From Mucilaginibacter sp. OK283 (GTDB taxonomy: Bacteria > Bacteroidota > Bacteroidia > Sphingobacteriales > Sphingobacteriaceae): a stretch of 64,000 nt of DNA. The DNA lies in the NCBI RefSeq assembly GCF_900110415.1, contig NZ_FODR01000012.1, positions 186,001 through 250,000 of the forward strand. The letters run 5' to 3'. Positions 40,330 to 49,056 of this stretch are shown in pieces. Both the position numbers and the translations under genes were made by a program. Under the pieces are notes generated by a model that had not been told where the DNA came from, did not search any database, and was given only the letters and a program-made list of their open reading frames with translations. Position 1 is the first letter of the stretch. Each line of letters starts with the position of its first letter.

Positions 40330-41077
40330 TTGGGATAGATTCAGGACGATAGTTGTTTTACTTTCGAGCTACGTGGGCCTGTCACCCTGAGCTTGTCGAA
40401 GGGTCGTGCGGAGAGGCCTTTGCCCGCAATGGTTCGACAGGCTCACCATGACAGCCCTTTTTACGAGGTCATTCGCGAAATTTTTGCAATTCAGGATGAC
40501 AGTTATTTTTACTTTCGAGGTGCGTAGGCCTGTCACCCTGAGCCTGTCGAAGGGTCGCGCGGAGAGGCCTTTGCCCGCTATGGTTCGACGGGCTCACCAT
40601 GACAGCCCTTTTTACGAGGTCATTCGCGAAACTTTACAACTCAGGATGATAGTTGTTTTACTTTCGAAGTGCGTAGGCCTGTCACCCTGAGCCTTTCGAA
40701 GGGTCGCGCGGAGAGGCCTTTGCCCGCTATGGTTCGACGGGCTCACCATGACAGCCCTTTTTACGAGGTCATTCGCGAAATTTTTGCAATTCAGGATGAC
40801 AGTTATTTTTACTTTCGAGGTGCGTAGGCCTGTCATCCTGAGCCTGTCGAAGGGTCGCGCGGAGAGGCCTTTGCCCGCTATGGTTCGACGGGCTCACCAT
40901 GACAGCCCTTTTTTTGAAAGGTTATTCGCGAAACTTGTGCAATTCAGGATGACAGTTGTTTTACGTTCGAGGTGCGTAGGCCTGTCATCCTGAGCCTGTC
41001 GAAGGGTCGCGCGGAGAGGCCTTTGCCCGCTATGGTTCGACAGGCTCACCATGACAGCCCTTTTTTTGAAAGGTTAT
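40330..41077. repeat. Tandem array of five ~150-bp units with inner palindromes
   Basis: GGCCTGTCACCCTGAGC or a close variant recurs at 40376, 40527, 40676, 40827 and 40979, giving unit lengths of 151, 149, 151 and 152. Each unit holds CTGAGCCTGTCGAAGGG and, about 40 bases on, GGTTCGACGGGCTCACC, which can pair to form a hairpin. Units are highly similar, and the last lacks the trailing part. No unique spacers, so it is not a CRISPR. Confidence 0.85.
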
Positions 41078-41104
41078 TGTACTTAAATATGATAATCACC
41101 CTCG

Positions 41105-42487
41105 TTAAAACAACTCCACAAACCGCTCCAGGGCCATGCCGCGCGATCCTTTGATGAGGATGGTTGAATGGGTGATGGGGCTGGCCTTTAACGCAGCAAT
41201 GGCATCTTCGGCAGTGGCGTAACAGGTGTTTTGGCCCATGGTCCATAGTCCATGGTCGATGGACTGCGCAGCTGCGGCAAAGTCTTTCCCGATAAAAATG
41301 CGTTCGTCAACCGGGGTATCCAGCGCTTTTTGGATCACGGAGGCATGCTCGGCCGCCGACTCGGGGCCCATCTCGAACATGTCGCCCAGGATGAGTACTT
41401 TGCGTGGGGCCTGCAGTTTGCCAACGTTTTCGATGGCTACAAGCATGCTGCTGGGGTTGGCGTTATAGTAATCGCAAATAAGGGTATTGCTTTCCGTTTT
41501 CACAATTTGCGAGCGGTTGTTTTTAGGCTGATAGCCTTCAATACCGGCGTTTATCTGCTCGGCAGGGATATTAAAATAGCTGCCGATGGCTATGGCTGCC
41601 AAAATATTATGCAGGTTATAAGCGCCGGTGAGCTGGGTTTTTACGGTGTAGCTTTGGCCGGTTTTATTGTTGGTATACTCCAAAGTTAGCAGGGGCGAGT
41701 TTTCCACCAGCTGGCCGCTCACCAAATCGTCGATGGTATTGGTGCCGTAATACACCACGTTGCCCAGCTTACGGGCAGCGGCCATATCAAGCAATGTTTG
41801 ATCGTCGCTATTAATAAATACCGCGTTTGCTACCTGTTGGCCTGCCAAACTTGCGGACTTCCCGACTTCCGGACTTCCGGACTTTGCAAAATAATCATAC
41901 AACTCCCCTTTGCCTTTCTTCACGCCCTCTACCCCGCCAAAACCTTCCAGGTGCGCTTTGCCTACGTTGGTTATTAAACCATGCGATGGCTGGGCGATGG
42001 TGCAAAGCAGTTCGATTTCTTTTTGGTGATTGGCCCCCATTTCGATAACGGCCATCTGGTGGCTGGCGTCGATGGTTAAAATACTGAGGGGTACGCCTAT
42101 ATGGTTGTTTAAATTGCCCTGGGTGGCCTGGGTTTTAAAGTGTCGGGCTAATACGGCGTTGATAAGCTCTTTAGTGGTGGTTTTGCCGTTGGTACCGGTA
42201 AGGCCAATAACTGGGATGCTTAACTGGCGGCGGTGGTGGCGGGCCAGATCCTGCAGGGCGGTAAGCACATCGGCCACCAGCAAATAATTATCGCCAAACT
42301 GGTACGCGGGATTATCAATTACGGCGTAGGCTGCGCCTGCGGCAATGGCCTGTTGGGCAAAGGTGTTGGCATCAAACTTATCGCCCTTAAGGGCAAAAAA
42401 CAGGCTGCCGGCCGCTATTTTACGGGTATCGGTGCTGATAACAGGGTGCTGCAGGTATAGCTGGTAAAGTTGCTGAGTAGTAATCAT
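41105..42487 (-). CDS. murF: UDP-N-acetylmuramoyl-tripeptide--D-Ala-D-Ala ligase MurF
   Basis: Last cytoplasmic step of the peptidoglycan pentapeptide: adds D-Ala-D-Ala using ATP. The protein is 460 residues from MITTQQLYQLY at 42487 (the frame opens at 42532). Motifs are SRKI-type N-terminus, GLTGTNGKTTTKELI (P-loop), NLNNHIGVPLSIL, EMGANHQKEIE and CDYYNANPSSM. Two stretches look inserted: SGSPEVGKSASLAGQQV (encoded by an ACTTCCGG repeat at 41850-41886) and QSIDHGLWTMGQN (encoded by a CCATGG/CCATAG repeat near 41236-41262). Both keep the frame. Confidence 0.93.
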   Translation of the reverse strand: MITTQQLYQLYLQHPVISTDTRKIAAGSLFFALKGDKFDANTFAQQAIAAGAAYAVIDNPAYQFGDNYLLVADVLTALQDLARHHRRQLSIPVIGLTGTNGKTTTKELINAVLARHFKTQATQGNLNNHIGVPLSILTIDASHQMAVIEMGANHQKEIELLCTIAQPSHGLITNVGKAHLEGFGGVEGVKKGKGELYDYFAKSGSPEVGKSASLAGQQVANAVFINSDDQTLLDMAAARKLGNVVYYGTNTIDDLVSGQLVENSPLLTLEYTNNKTGQSYTVKTQLTGAYNLHNILAAIAIGSYFNIPAEQINAGIEGYQPKNNRSQIVKTESNTLICDYYNANPSSMLVAIENVGKLQAPRKVLILGDMFEMGPESAAEHASVIQKALDTPVDERIFIGKDFAAAAQSIDHGLWTMGQNTCYATAEDAIAALKASPITHSTILIKGSRGMALERFVELF

Positions 42488-42563
42488 ACGTGATGTAAAG
42501 TTAACAAAGCCCCCTTTAAATTGCGAAAGCAATCATGAATTCAATAAAAACAAACACATGAAT

Positions 42564-42635
42564 AATCTCCCCCGGAAGGGGAGACTTTTTTTGAAGCGGC
42601 GTTGTTTTTTAAGTCCTCCCTGCCGGGGAGGATTT
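42564..42635. repeat. Paired C/G-rich palindromic repeats
   Basis: AATCTCCCCCGGAAGGGG (42564-42581) and a related inverted copy at 42611-42635 (AAGTCCTCCCTGCCGGGG) lie between murF and the monooxygenase gene. Same family as 26656-26786. Confidence 0.55.
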
Positions 42636-42643
42636 GGCTGAAG

Positions 42644-43054
42644 CTACATACCCGGTTTTTTGGCAAAGCCTATCATGTTGACATCAACCAGCTCCAATGC
42701 CTTTACCATGTGCTGAACGGTTTCTTTATATTTTTTAAAGTGCGGGGTTTGGATATGTGCCTGGTAGGCGGCGGTATCGGCGTATATCTCCAGGATGGTG
42801 ATGTGCGCGGGATTGGTTTTATCGGCCACGGCGTAATAAGTTAATACACCAGGCTCGACACTTACGGCGGTGGTCATTTGCTGTTTGAGGGCGGCATTGT
42901 ATTGATTTAACTGCGCCGGGTCGATCTGGATTTTTGCCAGCCTTACCATTTGATTTTTTTGCTGTGCCATGGTGGTGTTGGTTATGCCAAGCATGAATAT
43001 AGCAGTAATTGCCGCCAATAGTAACGCGCGGATTAAGCCTGTGTTTGCTTTCAT
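42644..43054 (-). CDS. Exported antibiotic biosynthesis monooxygenase-like protein
   Basis: The 136-residue protein starts at 43054 (MKANTGLIRA); the frame extends upstream to 43153 but that part has no signal. A signal peptide runs to TMAQ (residue 31). The rest is a single ABM ferredoxin-like domain: VRLAKIQIDPAQLNQYNAAL, VEPGVLTYYAVADKTNP and ILEIYADTAAYQAHIQTPHF. Such domains oxidise quinols or polyketides, or bind haem. The substrate is unknown. The signal peptide points to a periplasmic form. Confidence 0.85.
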   Translation of the reverse strand: MKANTGLIRALLLAAITAIFMLGITNTTMAQQKNQMVRLAKIQIDPAQLNQYNAALKQQMTTAVSVEPGVLTYYAVADKTNPAHITILEIYADTAAYQAHIQTPHFKKYKETVQHMVKALELVDVNMIGFAKKPGM

Positions 43055-43243
43055 GTTAGTTTGAATTGGTTGGTTAAATTTAGGGATAAAATTGGTTAGG
43101 GGGACAGGATTATTGGATGGTGGGTTTGCATGGTGGCGAACGCGGGTTAACACACCCCTGCAGCGACACAGGCCGGCGCGCCCCCTCTCGAGAGGGGAAT
43201 TGGAAAAACATGGTTCAAACTGCCTTTTTGTAAGGTCGTTTAT

Positions 43244-45415
43244 CTATACGTTAACCCTGCTCATCCAGCTTATTACCGCTTTAATTTCGCCGTAACTGTA
43301 GTTATCGCCGAGGATTTGTTTGAGGGGCGAGAGCATTTGGGAGCCGTAGCTTTCAACGGCATCTTTAATGGCGGGGATTTTTTGGGCGGGTACCAAGGCT
43401 TCTACCTCCAGCTGGCCCGATTGTACAAAGAAGCTGAGGTGGCTTTCGATGGTCATGGGCGAGAGGCTGCGCTCGGCGGCAATTTCTGCAACGGTTTTGC
43501 CGGTTTGGTAAAGCCTGAGCGACTCGGTACGGGTATCGTTTGTTTTGCGGGCCTTAACGGGTTGTGCCGGACGGACGGACGCCGCCTTGCGTTCCCGCTT
43601 GGGCGATTTATAGGCAATTTTTGACTCGAGGCCTTTTTCTTTGGCGTAATCTTTCACGGGCTGCAACAGCTCGCGCCCGTAGCGGGCCAGTTTTACGTCG
43701 CCAAAACCCGAGATCAGGCGCAACTCGTCGAGGCTTTGCGGCAGGTAGGTGGCCATCTCTACCAGGGTAGCATCAGATACAATGATGTAGGCCGGCACGT
43801 TTTCATGTTGGGCAATATCGTTACGTACGCGTTTGATGCGGCTTAGCAATTCGGCTTCATGCGGTGGCGCCTGTACGTGGGTGTGGGTTTCTTCAACGGT
43901 TTCGCTTTCAATAAATTCAACCTTTTGCAGGCCTTTTAGTACGGCGGCGCTTTGGTCGGTTAGTTTTACAATGGGGTATTCGTCGCCGCCCATTTGCAGG
44001 TAGCCCATAGTAAGCAGCTCGCGAATGTAGCGCTGCCAGTCGGGCTTGCTGATATCGGCACCGATGCCGTAGGTTTTAAGGTGTTTATGTTCGTCGCGGA
44101 TCTTCTCGGATTTGGATCCGCGTAAAAAATCAATCACATAGTTGATGCCGAAACGCTCGTTGAGCCGGGCCACGGCCGAGAGGGCTTTTTGGGCTATCAG
44201 CGTACCATCAAAGCGTTTAAATTCGGTAAGGCAAACATCGCATGAGCCGCAATTGGGCGGGAAGGCTTCGTCAAAATAGTTCATCAGATACTGGCGGCGG
44301 CAGCTTTGCAGCTGGCAGTAGCGTACCATATCGTTCAGCTTGTTCAGCATAATGCGGCTTTGGGCCTCGTTACCCTCTATGCGTGCAAAATGCTGCAGTT
44401 TACCCGCATCGCCCGGCGAATACAATAGGAGTGCCTCGGATGCCAGGCCGTCGCGCCCTGCACGGCCGGTTTCCTGGTAATAGCCCTCGATGTTTTTAGG
44501 CAGGTCGATATGCACCACGTAGCGCACGTTTGATTTATTGATGCCCATGCCAAAGGCGATGGTGGCCACAATGATCTTCACCTCATCGCGTAAAAAGGCT
44601 TCCTGGTTGCGCACTTTGGTTTCGTTGCTAAGGCCGGCGTTGTAGGCTTCGGCAGCAAAGCCGGCGGCTTTCAGGTCGTCGGCCAAATCTTCGGTAGATT
44701 TACGGGAGAGGCAGTAGATAATGCCCGATTCATCCTTCCGCTCGTTTAAAAAGTTAACCAGCTGCTGAAAGCTGTTTTTTTTGGGGATAACCCGGTAGGT
44801 AATATTTTCGCGGTTAAATGATGATACAAATACTTTGGGCTTGTTAAGGTTGAGTTTCTCGAGGATATCCTTTTGCGTCAACTTATCGGCAGTGGCGGTA
44901 AGCGCGATGACAGGCACATTTGGGAACTCGGTTTTTAACTGGGCCAGCATCAGGTACTCGGGGCGGAAATCGTGCCCCCATGACGAGATGCAGTGTGCTT
45001 CGTCGATAGCTATCTGTACTACATTCAGCGTTTTTAAAAAGGGCACCAGCTTGTTTTCGGCGCCAAACAAACGCTCGGGCGCAAGGTATAGCAGGCGGAT
45101 TTGGTTGCTTCTTAATTTTTCTACCAGTTGGCGCTGCTCCTCGGGGTTTTGTGCCGAGTTTAGGAAAGCCGCGGGGATGCCGCTCACGTTCAGGCTATCT
45201 ACCTGGTCTTTCATCAGGGCAATAAGCGGCGATATAACGATGGTTAGCCCGTTAAGCAATACCGCGGGCAGCTGGTAACATAACGACTTACCGCCGCCGG
45301 TTGGCATCAGCGCCATTACATCCTGCCCGTTTAATATATGCTGGATAATAGCCTCCTGCTGGTGCCTGAAGGCGCTATAACCAAAATATTTTTGCAGGGC
45401 CGATAACGGAGTCAT
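43244..45415 (-). CDS. recQ: ATP-dependent DNA helicase RecQ
   Basis: A 3'-5' helicase used in recombination and fork repair. The protein is 723 residues. The helicase core has PTGGGKSLCYQLP (38-50), DEAHC near 138, and motif VI QETGRAGRDG. The RecQ zinc site (CQLQSC and CGSCDVC) and winged helix follow, then an HRDC domain (LPQSLDELRLISGFGD). The C-terminus has an extra helix-turn-helix (TVAEIAAERSLSPMTIESHL), common in Bacteroidetes RecQ. A monooxygenase-like gene lies downstream; no operon is evident. Confidence 0.96.
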   Translation of the reverse strand: MTPLSALQKYFGYSAFRHQQEAIIQHILNGQDVMALMPTGGGKSLCYQLPAVLLNGLTIVISPLIALMKDQVDSLNVSGIPAAFLNSAQNPEEQRQLVEKLRSNQIRLLYLAPERLFGAENKLVPFLKTLNVVQIAIDEAHCISSWGHDFRPEYLMLAQLKTEFPNVPVIALTATADKLTQKDILEKLNLNKPKVFVSSFNRENITYRVIPKKNSFQQLVNFLNERKDESGIIYCLSRKSTEDLADDLKAAGFAAEAYNAGLSNETKVRNQEAFLRDEVKIIVATIAFGMGINKSNVRYVVHIDLPKNIEGYYQETGRAGRDGLASEALLLYSPGDAGKLQHFARIEGNEAQSRIMLNKLNDMVRYCQLQSCRRQYLMNYFDEAFPPNCGSCDVCLTEFKRFDGTLIAQKALSAVARLNERFGINYVIDFLRGSKSEKIRDEHKHLKTYGIGADISKPDWQRYIRELLTMGYLQMGGDEYPIVKLTDQSAAVLKGLQKVEFIESETVEETHTHVQAPPHEAELLSRIKRVRNDIAQHENVPAYIIVSDATLVEMATYLPQSLDELRLISGFGDVKLARYGRELLQPVKDYAKEKGLESKIAYKSPKRERKAASVRPAQPVKARKTNDTRTESLRLYQTGKTVAEIAAERSLSPMTIESHLSFFVQSGQLEVEALVPAQKIPAIKDAVESYGSQMLSPLKQILGDNYSYGEIKAVISWMSRVNV

Positions 45416-45780
45416 GATTTAGATGTGCAGATTACAGATTTCAGATGTGCAAATTGATTTGCTTTTTCAGGGGCAAATTACAAATTATCAGGGAGATTGC
45501 TAAAATTTTTAGATTTTTTGTGAGTGGATTTTGTCTGAACTCGGATTAAGCGGATTTTTCGGATTATTGGGATTTTGATTTTCAGACTTCGATTATTTAA
45601 AAAATCGAGGTAATCTTTTAATCTGCTTAATCCGAGTTCATATAAAATCATCTGCACATCTGTAATTTGAAATCTGCACATCTACCTAATGTAACAATCT
45701 CCACATCTGCACATCTGAAATTTGCACATCTGCACATATTTTCACCATATTTAGCTTTTACTACCATCTATATCAGTTTT
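45416..45780. other. Intergenic region of ATCTGCAC repeats and an inverted repeat
   Basis: Copies of GCACATCTG-like words lie at both ends (45421-45460 and 45650-45745), in opposite orientation on the left and right. Between them, 20-base arms at 45537-45556 and 45620-45639 (GAACTCGGATTAAGC core) pair with one mismatch. No gene; a frame at 45478-45681 is composed of repeat. Confidence 0.6.
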
Positions 45781-48276
45781 ATGATAAAAAAGCTACTTGT
45801 TGTGTTATTGGCTGTTGTTTCGGCAACGGTATCTTTCGCCCAAAAAATACAATCGCCGGATGAATTCCTGGGTTATAAGCTGGGTACCCAGTTTACCCCG
45901 CACTACCGCATTGTGGAGTATTTTAAATATGTTGCCCAGGCCTCAAAAAATGTGAAGCTGCAGCAGTTTGGCAGTACTAACGAGGGCCGTCCCTTGCTGG
46001 CCATGTTCATTGCATCGGATGAAAATATTGGCCGTTTGGAAGAGATCCGCCATAATAACCTGCGGGTGGCCGGTGTAGAAAGCGGACCTGTTATTACCAA
46101 TGTACCCGTAATTACCTGGTTAAGCTATAACGTACATGGCAACGAGCCCGCATCGAGCGAAGCCGCCATGTGGACTTTATATGATTTAGTCGATCCATCA
46201 AACGCCCAAACCCAGGCCTGGCTTAAAAACACGCTGGTAGTTATCGACCCTTGCCTGAACCCCGACGGCCGCGACAGGTATGTTAATTTTTATAATTCGG
46301 TACACGGTTTGTCGCCGGATGCTTACCCAACCTCGCGCGAGCATGCCGAGCCATGGCCGGGCGGCAGGGTAAACCACTACTACTTTGACCTTAACCGCGA
46401 TTGGGCATGGCAGCAGCAAAAGGAAACCCAGGCCCGCGTTGGTTTGTATAACCAGTGGCTGCCACAAATACATGTTGACTACCACGAGCAGGGCCCTAAC
46501 GCTCCATATTACTTTGCCCCGGCTGCCGAGCCTTACCATAAAGACCTTACCCAATGGCAGCGCGATGCCCAGGTACTCATTGGTAAAAACAACGCCAAAT
46601 ACTTTGACCAAAATGGCTGGATGTACTTTACCAAATACGAGTTCGACCTGTTGTACCCATCTTATGGCGATACCTATCCATTATACAACGGCTCAATCGG
46701 GATGACTTATGAGCAGGGCGGTATTGGCGCAGGCCTGGCCGTAGTTAACCGTAGCGGCGATACACTTACTTTGGTACAACGGGTGGCGCACCACCACTCT
46801 ACCGGTTTAAGTACGGTTGAAACGGCATCGGCCAATGCGCAAAAATTTAAAGATGAGTTTAAAAAGTTTTATGACAATAGCCGCACCAACCCGCCGGGCG
46901 AGTACAAAACCTATGTTATCAAAAACGATAACAACAATAAAATAAATGCCATGGCCAAACTGCTTGCCCGCAACGGTATTCAGTATGGTTTTGGTTTGGC
47001 CAATAAATCGGTAACCGGGTATGATTATATGAACGGCAAAACCGAAGCCTATACCGTAGGTCCTAACGACTTGGTGGTAAATGCCTATCAGCCTAAAGCG
47101 GTATTGCTGCATGTGCTGCTGGAGCCCAAAACTATTATCCCCGATTCAAATACGTATGATATTACGGCATGGTCGCTCCCGTATGCATTTGGGTTGAAGG
47201 CTTATGGCATAAAAGAATCATTAAAACCGGCAAGTGCCGAGTGGAGCATTGCCGCGCCGAAGCCCCTGGTAAATACCCATGCTTATGCCTACGTATCATC
47301 ATGGTCTTCGGTAGCTGATGTAAAATTCCTGGCGGCTTTGTTTAAGAAGAAGATAAAAGTGCGTTATGCCGAAAAATCGTTCGATGCTGCCGGCAAAACT
47401 TTTGCACCGGGCTCATTATTAATAACCCGCGCGGGCAATGACCGTGCCGATTTTGACCAGGTGGTTACCCAAACCGCTGCCGAACTTAACCAGGAGGTTA
47501 CGCCGCTTTCGTCGGGCTTTGTGGATAAAGGATCGGATCTGGGGTCAGATGCGGTACGTTACATCCGCCAGCCTAAGGTAATGCTGGTTGCCGGCGATGG
47601 CGTAAACTCCGAAGCCATGGGCGAAGTATGGCACTTGTTTGAAGCGCAATTGGGCTACCCTATTACGCTGATCAGGTACCAGGATATTCCCCGCACACGC
47701 CTGGCCGATTTTGATGTAGCTATTTTCCCTGACGGACGCTACGATGATTTCCCATCCGATAAGTTGCAAAACTGGGTGCGCGATGGCGGCCGTTTAATTG
47801 CTATTGATAATGCTGTGGCATCGTTGGTTGATAAAAAAGGCATCCTGCTGAAAAAGAAAGAGGATAAAAAAGACGATAAGGATAAAGATAAGACCGTTAA
47901 AATTTATGGCGACCGCGACCGGGATGCTATCCGCGGCATGATTCCCGGGGCTATTTTTAAATTAAACCTCGATAATACCCATCCGCTTGGTTTCGGCCTG
48001 CCCGACTATTACTATTCATTAAAAATGAACGATGATATCTATGAGCTATTTGGCGGCGAAGACGGCTGGAATGTAGGTACTATAAAAAAAGACAGCTATG
48101 TATCGGGCTTTGCAGGTGCAACAGCTAAACAAAAAATTAATAACGGTTTATTGCTTGGCGTTCAGCCCATGGGCCGCGGCTCGGTTGTATATATGGTTGA
48201 CGATCCGCTGTTCCGCAGTTTCTGGGAAAACGGTAAACTGCTGTTTAGCAATGCCGTGTTTATGGTGGGGCAGTAG
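45781..48276 (+). CDS. Secreted M14 family zinc carboxypeptidase
   Basis: The 831-residue protein begins at ATG 45781 with a signal peptide ending SFAQ (near 21). The frame opens at 45667 in repeat DNA, which is not native. Zinc-site residues are His119 and Glu122 in NVHGNEPASSEA and a later His in HVDYHEQGPNA (His231 or His235). DPCLNPDGRDR and YFDLNRDWAW are further M14 marks. A second domain after about 600 (VMLVAGDGVNSEAMGEVW) looks GATase-like. A Lys/Asp run lies near 695-715. Probable role is extracytoplasmic peptide digestion. Confidence 0.9.
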   Translation: MIKKLLVVLLAVVSATVSFAQKIQSPDEFLGYKLGTQFTPHYRIVEYFKYVAQASKNVKLQQFGSTNEGRPLLAMFIASDENIGRLEEIRHNNLRVAGVESGPVITNVPVITWLSYNVHGNEPASSEAAMWTLYDLVDPSNAQTQAWLKNTLVVIDPCLNPDGRDRYVNFYNSVHGLSPDAYPTSREHAEPWPGGRVNHYYFDLNRDWAWQQQKETQARVGLYNQWLPQIHVDYHEQGPNAPYYFAPAAEPYHKDLTQWQRDAQVLIGKNNAKYFDQNGWMYFTKYEFDLLYPSYGDTYPLYNGSIGMTYEQGGIGAGLAVVNRSGDTLTLVQRVAHHHSTGLSTVETASANAQKFKDEFKKFYDNSRTNPPGEYKTYVIKNDNNNKINAMAKLLARNGIQYGFGLANKSVTGYDYMNGKTEAYTVGPNDLVVNAYQPKAVLLHVLLEPKTIIPDSNTYDITAWSLPYAFGLKAYGIKESLKPASAEWSIAAPKPLVNTHAYAYVSSWSSVADVKFLAALFKKKIKVRYAEKSFDAAGKTFAPGSLLITRAGNDRADFDQVVTQTAAELNQEVTPLSSGFVDKGSDLGSDAVRYIRQPKVMLVAGDGVNSEAMGEVWHLFEAQLGYPITLIRYQDIPRTRLADFDVAIFPDGRYDDFPSDKLQNWVRDGGRLIAIDNAVASLVDKKGILLKKKEDKKDDKDKDKTVKIYGDRDRDAIRGMIPGAIFKLNLDNTHPLGFGLPDYYYSLKMNDDIYELFGGEDGWNVGTIKKDSYVSGFAGATAKQKINNGLLLGVQPMGRGSVVYMVDDPLFRSFWENGKLLFSNAVFMVGQ

Positions 48277-48280
48277 GCCC

Positions 48281-48316
48281 CAAGCCGCGCCCCCAAGCCC
48301 CCTGAAGGGGGAGCTT
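48281..48316. repeat. C/G-rich palindromic repeat (copy)
   Basis: CCCCCTGAAGGGGGAGCTTTT-type sequence just past the M14 stop, related to the copy at 6898-6926. Confidence 0.5.
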
Positions 48317-48318
48317 TT

Positions 48319-48367
48319 GATTAGCTAAAACGCCCGCCTGTTAAACAGGTGGGCGTTTTAGCTAATC
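48319..48367. terminator. Bidirectional terminator between M14 and thioesterase genes
   Basis: The 22-base arms at 48319-48340 and 48346-48367 (GATTAGCTAAAACGCCC core) pair with a single G-T change around a 5-base loop. The A- and T-rich flanks allow termination on either strand between two convergent genes. Confidence 0.75.
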
Positions 48368-48436
48368 GGATGTTTATGACAGTCCTAAAAATACTCACCA
48401 TTATCCTGCCCTAACAATTATTTCACCATTCACTAC

Positions 48437-48853
48437 TCACCACTCACCAACAGGAGCATCTTTAATTTTCTCGAGTATTGATGTTGGCAGATAAGGCCGC
48501 CCGCCCGTTGCGGGTACGCAGGTGCCGGTGAATACGGCTTTGGTCATTACCTTGTTATTAAAAATGATAGATTGTTTAAAATGCAGTTTGGGCAGGCCTG
48601 CTTTATCGGTGTATAAGGTGCAGGTAACCGTAAATTCATCGCCTTTTTTTAACGACCGTAAAAAACTGATGCTGTAGTTTGATAGCACCATATGAACGCC
48701 ATTTTTGGCCTCGGTTTCAAAATCGAAACCCAGCACTTCCCTGATATAATCATGGCGGCAGTATTCCATATAAAACGGATAGTATAAGCCATCCATAATT
48801 TGCTGCACATCTATGTGCTCGTCCTTTGCAACGTAAGTTTTTGTGTATTCCAT
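48437..48853 (-). CDS. Acyl-CoA thioesterase, 4HBT/YbgC-like
   Basis: The 138-residue hot-dog-fold protein has an N-terminal DEHIDVQQIMDGLYYPFYMEYCRHDYI, where the usual catalytic Asp and helix lie, and RSLKKGDEFTVTCTLY and HFKQSII strands. It hydrolyses acyl-CoA esters; the chain length is not predictable. Cytoplasmic, single gene, convergent with the M14 peptidase. Confidence 0.85.
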   Translation of the reverse strand: MEYTKTYVAKDEHIDVQQIMDGLYYPFYMEYCRHDYIREVLGFDFETEAKNGVHMVLSNYSISFLRSLKKGDEFTVTCTLYTDKAGLPKLHFKQSIIFNNKVMTKAVFTGTCVPATGGRPYLPTSILEKIKDAPVGEW

Positions 48854-49056
48854 GGTGGTGTTATGTTAATCATTTAGTCTTGGTCGAAGGTCTTGAGGTC
48901 TAAGTTAAAATGAAAAAAAATTAACTTAAACCCATGACTTAACAGGTAGCCCGCAAATATATGGCAATCTGTTATATGATATCTGCCAAAAATGAAGAAT
49001 TGCACCAGGCGCTACCGAGGCCCGGGAAACAAAAGAGGATTCCTGCAATGCATCAA

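Larger units (their letters stand above)
40145..41104. other. Gene-free right flank of the accessory island
   Basis: About 960 bases with only repeats: the dispersed repeat at 40165-40235, then a tandem array. Frames inside the array repeat the same nonsense peptides (RPLPAMVRRAHHDSPF and similar) and are not genes. Confidence 0.7.

Noticed and set aside
40376..41077. CRISPR-like periodicity
   Set aside because: Units are about 150 bases and nearly identical throughout; there are no short repeats with unique spacers and no cas genes.
40406..41154. Frames encoding near-identical Arg/His-rich peptides
   Set aside because: They are translations of the tandem repeat units.
45478..45681. 67-residue frame between recQ and the M14 gene
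   Set aside because: It is composed of the inverted repeat and ATCTGCAC words.
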